64,000 nucleotides of DNA from SH-MAG3 sp036374995 (GTDB taxonomy: Bacteria; Gemmatimonadota; Gemmatimonadetes; Longimicrobiales; RSA9), in the NCBI GenBank assembly GCA_036374995.1, contig DASUSS010000093.1:62001-126000 (forward strand). The letters are read 5' to 3'. This document shows, piece by piece, positions 60,508-64,000 of the stretch (within the stretch, counting starts at the first letter, position 1; each line of letters begins with the position of its first letter). The translations under genes and the position numbers were made by a program. The notes beneath the pieces were generated by a model. That model was not told the DNA's origin and searched no databases. It saw only the letters and a program-made list of their open reading frames with translations.

Positions 60508-60840
60508 TCAGAACGTCGCGAGCGCCTCCCGGCGGTCCGATGCGATGTGGAAGAGCGTGTCCAGCTTCGTGAGCTCGAACAGTGTCCGCAGGTCCTCGTT
60601 CAGATTGGCCAGCCGCAGCTCGCCGCCCTGCTCACGGATCTTCTTCGACAGGCTCACCAGTACGCCCAGCCCGGAGGAGTCGATGTAGCCCGTGTTCGAG
60701 AAATCGATCAGGAACTTGCGCGCGCCGCCCTCGAGTTCCTCCAGCACCTTCTGCTTCAGTTCCTGCCGATTGCCCACGATCAGCTGACCCTCGACATCGA
60801 TGATCGTGATATCGTCCTGCTTCTTCACATCGAAGCTCAT
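60508..60840 (-). CDS. STAS-domain anti-anti-sigma factor (RsbV/SpoIIAA type)
   Basis: 110 residues. The phospho-acceptor region is IDSSGLGVLVSLS with Ser55/Ser56, and the STAS fold is complete. It is the switch partner of the RsbW-like kinase and the substrate of the SpoIIE phosphatase downstream. The ATG at 60840 has GGAGGAGCG, a strong Shine-Dalgarno. With the next two genes it forms a complete partner-switching module. Confidence 0.93.
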   Translation of the reverse strand: MSFDVKKQDDITIIDVEGQLIVGNRQELKQKVLEELEGGARKFLIDFSNTGYIDSSGLGVLVSLSKKIREQGGELRLANLNEDLRTLFELTKLDTLFHIASDRREALATF

Positions 60841-60897
60841 CGCTCCTCCATAAGTACGTGAGTGGGCCAGTTCCGGCTGGCGCAAGATCGGTGCCGA

Positions 60898-61893
60898 TCA
60901 CTCCTGCAATGCGGTCACGCACGCGACGTCGACAATGTCGGCCGGACTGGCGCCGCGGGAAAGGTCGTTGCACGGCCGGGCCAGCCCCTGGAGGATCGGT
61001 CCGATGGCGTCCGCGTGGCCGAGCCGCTGGACGAGCTTGTAGGCGATGTTGCCGGCATCGAGGTCCGGAAACACCAGCACGTTCGCGCGCCCGGCGAGCG
61101 GCGACTCCGCGGTCTTGCGGGCGGCAATCTCCGGGACGAGTGCGGCATCGACCTGGAGCTCACCGTCGGCCGTGACATCGGGCAGCAGTGTCCGGAACCG
61201 CGCGAGCGCCGCGCGCACTTTGTCGATGGACGCGCCCTCCGCGCTGCCGTGCGTCGAGTAGGACAGGAACGCGACGCGCGGCTCGTCGCCGACGATCTGG
61301 CGGCGCGCCGTGGCGGCCGCCGCGGCGATGTCGGCGAGCTGCGCGGCGTCCGGGTCGGGCACCACGCTCGCGTCGGTGAACGTGAGCACTTCCGGGGCGT
61401 CGGTCCCGCGGAACGTCGGCACGACCATGTAGAAGGACGCCGAGACCGTCCGGATCCCGGGTGCGGTGCCGACCAGCCAGAGCGCGGCACGGAGCACATC
61501 GCCAGTCGTGCGCGACGCGCCCGCCACGGAGCCATGCGCGTGACGGCCGCGCACGAGCGCGGCGCCGAACACGAGCGGATCGCGCATGCGCTCCCGCGCA
61601 TCGTCCTGCGTCCATCCCCGTCCGGACCGCAGCTGGTGCAGCTCGCGGACGAAGAGCTCGAAGCGGGCGTCGGCGCCATGGTCGATGACGTCGACACCAT
61701 CCGGGTCGCCGCCGTACCGATGGACGCTCGCACGCACCCGCTCCGGGACGCCGAGCACGACGGGGTGGACGAGACCGGCGATCTGGAGCCGGGCCACCGC
61801 ATCGAGCGTCCGCTCATCGCCGCCTTCGGGAAAGACGATGGTGCGCTGGAGTGCGCGCGCGCGCTCCTGCACCGCGTCGCGGAACGGGATCAT
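60898..61893 (-). CDS. pta: Phosphate acetyltransferase
   Basis: 331 residues of the PTA_PTB fold. IVFPEGGDERTLDA, VAGASRTTGDVLRAALW, GTAPGIRTVSASFYMV and a C-terminal VLVFPDLDAGNIAYKLVQRL are characteristic. It interconverts acetyl-CoA and acetyl phosphate. No ackA follows. The ATG at 61893 is in an ATGA overlap with coaD. The length corresponds to the short, single-domain Pta form. Confidence 0.93.
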   Translation of the reverse strand: MIPFRDAVQERARALQRTIVFPEGGDERTLDAVARLQIAGLVHPVVLGVPERVRASVHRYGGDPDGVDVIDHGADARFELFVRELHQLRSGRGWTQDDARERMRDPLVFGAALVRGRHAHGSVAGASRTTGDVLRAALWLVGTAPGIRTVSASFYMVVPTFRGTDAPEVLTFTDASVVPDPDAAQLADIAAAAATARRQIVGDEPRVAFLSYSTHGSAEGASIDKVRAALARFRTLLPDVTADGELQVDAALVPEIAARKTAESPLAGRANVLVFPDLDAGNIAYKLVQRLGHADAIGPILQGLARPCNDLSRGASPADIVDVACVTALQE

Positions 61894-62384
61894 GTCCCGG
61901 CGAGCTTGCGCTGCAAGGCCGAGAGCACGGAGGGCGCAACGAACTGTGCGATGTCGCCGCCGAGCGACGCGATCTCGCGCACGAGCGAAGCGGAGAGGTA
62001 GGAGTAGTGCTCGTCGGGCGCGAGGAAAATCGTCTGCACCTCGGGATAGAGCTGCCGGTTCATCAACGCCATCTGGAACTCGTACTCGAAGTCGGAAACG
62101 GCGCGCAGGCCGCGGATGATGATGTGGACGTTCTGCGCGCGCGCGAAATCGACGAGCAGGCCGGTGAAGTCCGTGGCCGTGACGCGCGGCTCGCTGCCGA
62201 ACACCGAGCGGATCAGCTCGACGCGCTCCTCGATCGTGAACAGGCCGGTCTTCGGCTGCGTGCGCCGGTGCGCGACGGCGACAATGACGCGATCGCAGAA
62301 GCCCAGCGCACGCCGGACGATGTCCTCGTGGCCGCGTGTGATCGGATCGAACGAGCCGGGATACACAGCAACTCTGTCGGTCAT
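61890..62384 (-). CDS. coaD: Phosphopantetheine adenylyltransferase
   Basis: 164 residues. The nucleotidyl-transferase motif GSFDPITRGHEDIV (with TxGH) and the ISSTxxR-equivalent YSYLSASLVREIA are clear, as is IIIRGLRAVSDFEYE. It makes dephospho-CoA from 4'-phosphopantetheine and ATP. The ATG at 62384 overlaps the rsmD stop by four bases; rsmD-coaD is a widely conserved pair. Confidence 0.96.
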   Translation of the reverse strand: MTDRVAVYPGSFDPITRGHEDIVRRALGFCDRVIVAVAHRRTQPKTGLFTIEERVELIRSVFGSEPRVTATDFTGLLVDFARAQNVHIIIRGLRAVSDFEYEFQMALMNRQLYPEVQTIFLAPDEHYSYLSASLVREIASLGGDIAQFVAPSVLSALQRKLAGT

Positions 62385-62908
62385 GCCCGTGCCGTAATGA
62401 AGGTGAGCGCCGTGTCGCCGTAGCGGCGGGTCTTCGCGCCCGGCACCGGCGGCAGCGCTTCGCGCGCGCGATGCTCGACGCACAGGATCTGCGCGAACGG
62501 TGCTTCGGCGAAGCGTGCCAGCAGCCGCGCCGCGCCGCCGCCGTCGTACGGGGGATCCGCGAGCGCGATGTCGAATGCAGCCGCCGGCAGCGACTCGGCG
62601 TAGCGCACGGCATCCGCCCTGATCACCTCCACCTCCGCTTCCGCACCGAGATGCGCAATGTTCGACTGCAGCGCGCGCAGCGGACCGGCACCGTTCTCGA
62701 CGAACGTCACGTGGGCCGCACCGCGGGACAGCGCCTCCAGTCCCAGCGCACCGGAGCCGGCGAACAGATCGAGCACGCGAGCGCCGGGCAGATCGTGCTG
62801 GAGCACGCTCATCCACGCCTCACGGACGCGGTCCGTCGTGGGACGCGTCTTCTCGCCGGGCGGCGCGGCAATGTTGTGGCCGCGCCACCGCCCCGCAATG
62901 ATCCTCAC
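62381..62908 (-). CDS. rsmD: 16S rRNA m2G966 methyltransferase RsmD
   Basis: 175 residues. RIIAGRWRGHNIAAP and TRPTTDRVREAWMSVL at the N-terminus, the SAM motif VLDLFAGSGALGLEALSRGA and the catalytic DPPYD identify RsmD. The start is GTG at 62908, in a GTGA overlap with the recJ stop. No ATG gives the conserved N-terminus. It precedes coaD, as in many genomes. Confidence 0.95.
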   Translation of the reverse strand: MRIIAGRWRGHNIAAPPGEKTRPTTDRVREAWMSVLQHDLPGARVLDLFAGSGALGLEALSRGAAHVTFVENGAGPLRALQSNIAHLGAEAEVEVIRADAVRYAESLPAAAFDIALADPPYDGGGAARLLARFAEAPFAQILCVEHRAREALPPVPGAKTRRYGDTALTFITARA

Positions 62909-64000
62909 TCCGCCGCGCGCACGTCCACCAGCCGCGCCTGTAGCCGCTCCCGCCCGTTCCACTCGTCCTGCTGGAGCTGGAACGCGACATCGAGCGGACC
63001 GGAGTCCGGGCGCAGACTGCGGATCCGATCCGCCATCCGGAACCCGATCGCCGGCAGGCGCGCATCGCCCTGGGCCAGGACCATCCGCACGTGCTGGCCA
63101 CCGCCGACCTCGCGCCGGTCGAGCGCGGCAACCCTGCGCGCGACGAAGACGGGCTGCGGGTTGCCGATCCCGAACGGGCCGCAGTGCCGCATCATGCGGT
63201 AGAGATCCGCATTCGCGTCGGCAACCGCGATCTCGAGATCGATCCTCACCTCCGCAACGAGATCGGCCGGGCGGAGCACCGCGCGCGCATGGCGGTTGAA
63301 CGCGTCCCTGAACTCCGCAATGCGATCCAGGCGGATGTCCATGCCCGCCGCCTGGCGGTGCCCGCCATAACGCTCCAGCAGAGCTGCGCACTCGTGAACG
63401 CCGCCGTACAGGTCGAATGCCGGGATCGAGCGCGCGCTGCCCCGGCCCCGGCCCGTCTCCCGATCCTCCGCGATGAGGACGACCGGCCGGTGCACGCGCT
63501 CGACGACGCGCGACGCGACGATCCCGATCACGCCCGGGTGCCAGTCCGGCGAGGAGAGTACGATGCCGTAGTCGGACTCCGGGTCGAACCGGTCCTCGAG
63601 CATGGCGAGCGCCTCCGCCAGCATCGCACGATCCACAGTCTGGCGCGTCCGGTTCTCCGCATCCATCTCGTCCGCGAGTGCGGCCGCTTCCGCCTCGTCG
63701 TCCGCGAGCAGAAGGCGCAGGCCGCGGCTTGCCGCGCCCAGGCGGCCGACCGCATTCACGCGCGGCGCCAGAACGTGACTCACCTGCCCCGCAGCGAGCG
63801 GTCGATGCGTGGCCACGCCGGCGCGTTGCAGCAGCGCGCGCAGTCCCGGATTGCGCGTGTCGCGCAGCACTCGCAACCCGTAATGCGTGAGGACACGATT
63901 CTCACCGGTGAGCGGCGCGAGATCCGCAACCGTCGCGAGCGCGACGAGATCGAGATGCCAGCGCAGCGCATCGGCGTCGCCGCCGAATGAGTGGACGAGC
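62905..64000 (-). CDS. recJ: Single-stranded-DNA exonuclease RecJ (C-terminal part, cut by window edge)
   Basis: The last 365 residues are inside the window; the start lies beyond 64000. The first visible part (DLVALATVADLAPLTGENRV) is the end of the DHH domain. The DHHA1 domain follows with VLSSPDWHPGVIGIVASRVVE, RGSARSIPAFDLY and the conserved YGGHRQAAGM, then the C-terminal OB-like domain (GPFGIGNPQPVF). RecJ degrades 5' single-stranded ends in recombination and repair. It overlaps rsmD by four bases. Confidence 0.95.
   Translation of the reverse strand, partial: LVHSFGGDADALRWHLDLVALATVADLAPLTGENRVLTHYGLRVLRDTRNPGLRALLQRAGVATHRPLAAGQVSHVLAPRVNAVGRLGAASRGLRLLLADDEAEAAALADEMDAENRTRQTVDRAMLAEALAMLEDRFDPESDYGIVLSSPDWHPGVIGIVASRVVERVHRPVVLIAEDRETGRGRGSARSIPAFDLYGGVHECAALLERYGGHRQAAGMDIRLDRIAEFRDAFNRHARAVLRPADLVAEVRIDLEIAVADANADLYRMMRHCGPFGIGNPQPVFVARRVAALDRREVGGGQHVRMVLAQGDARLPAIGFRMADRIRSLRPDSGPLDVAFQLQQDEWNGRERLQARLVDVRAAE

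Overview
The window is a gene-dense, GC-rich bacterial chromosome segment with no mobile elements, no CRISPR array and no rRNA. No marker gene settles the taxonomy. The gene families present (6-bladed beta-propeller exported protein, Minf_1886-type protein, roadblock/MglA cluster, tonB-exbD-exbD-exbB set, tandem RND pumps) look most like Gemmatimonadota; that assignment is inference. Nearly all genes are on the minus strand in tightly overlapping operons (ATGA, TGATG and GTGA junctions). The exception is one plus-strand block at 28587-39042.

Layout, right to left in the direction of minus-strand transcription. (1) 64000-60898: recJ (cut by the window edge), rsmD, coaD, pta. (2) 60840-56981: a partner-switching cassette (STAS protein, RsbW-like kinase, GAF-SpoIIE phosphatase) that runs by a 4-nt overlap into an unusual fusion of the 16S rRNA dimethyltransferase RsmA/KsgA to a degenerate histidine-kinase module. 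(3) 56972-53313: a candidate promoter and a perfect Rex operator precede rex, followed by arginine deiminase, a DnaQ-type exonuclease and a metallo-beta-lactamase hydrolase. (4) 53264-45395: thiolase, bioY (with terminator), CPBP protease, 3-hydroxyacyl-CoA dehydrogenase, an acyl-CoA dehydrogenase homologue lacking the usual catalytic Glu, leucine dehydrogenase, glyA, small proteins. (5) 45343-40267: nnr, thiL, plsC, eno, ftsB and a tRNA with CAT anticodon. (6) 40204-39066: a SET-domain lysine methyltransferase, a GATC-rich direct-repeat patch and a small CxxC protein ending in a strong terminator.

Plus-strand block: an exported beta-propeller protein (28587-29852), then an RND efflux operon with one adaptor, one TolC-type channel and two overlapping RND pump genes (30168-39042). 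It converges on the SET/CxxC genes at the terminator 39066-39107.

Left part. A histone H1-like Lys/Ala/Arg repeat protein (27474-28145), an HD-domain hydrolase and a DUF72 protein are followed by an operon of cell-envelope and nucleotide genes (unknown protein, GDPD, tilS, hpt, ftsH, folP, cdaA). A clear sigma-70-type promoter (18348-18376) then drives exbB-exbD-exbD-tonB, closed by a terminator at 15884-15918. Immediately beyond it a promoter whose -10 lies 6 nt from the ATG starts a run of fifteen genes without a visible break: yggS-divIVA-ileS-lspA-rluD (an order shared with Firmicutes), then cheW-cheY-cheA-cheC, a long TPR protein, a PATAN protein, three roadblock/LC7 proteins and the Ras-like GTPase mglA, which leaves the window at position 1. 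This last part looks like a receptor-less Che module tied to an MglA polarity switch.

The observations most worth following are the RsmA-histidine-kinase fusion in the partner-switch operon, the Che-PATAN-TPR-roadblock-MglA cluster, the co-occurrence of a SET methyltransferase with a histone H1-like protein, and the Rex operator in front of rex-arcA.
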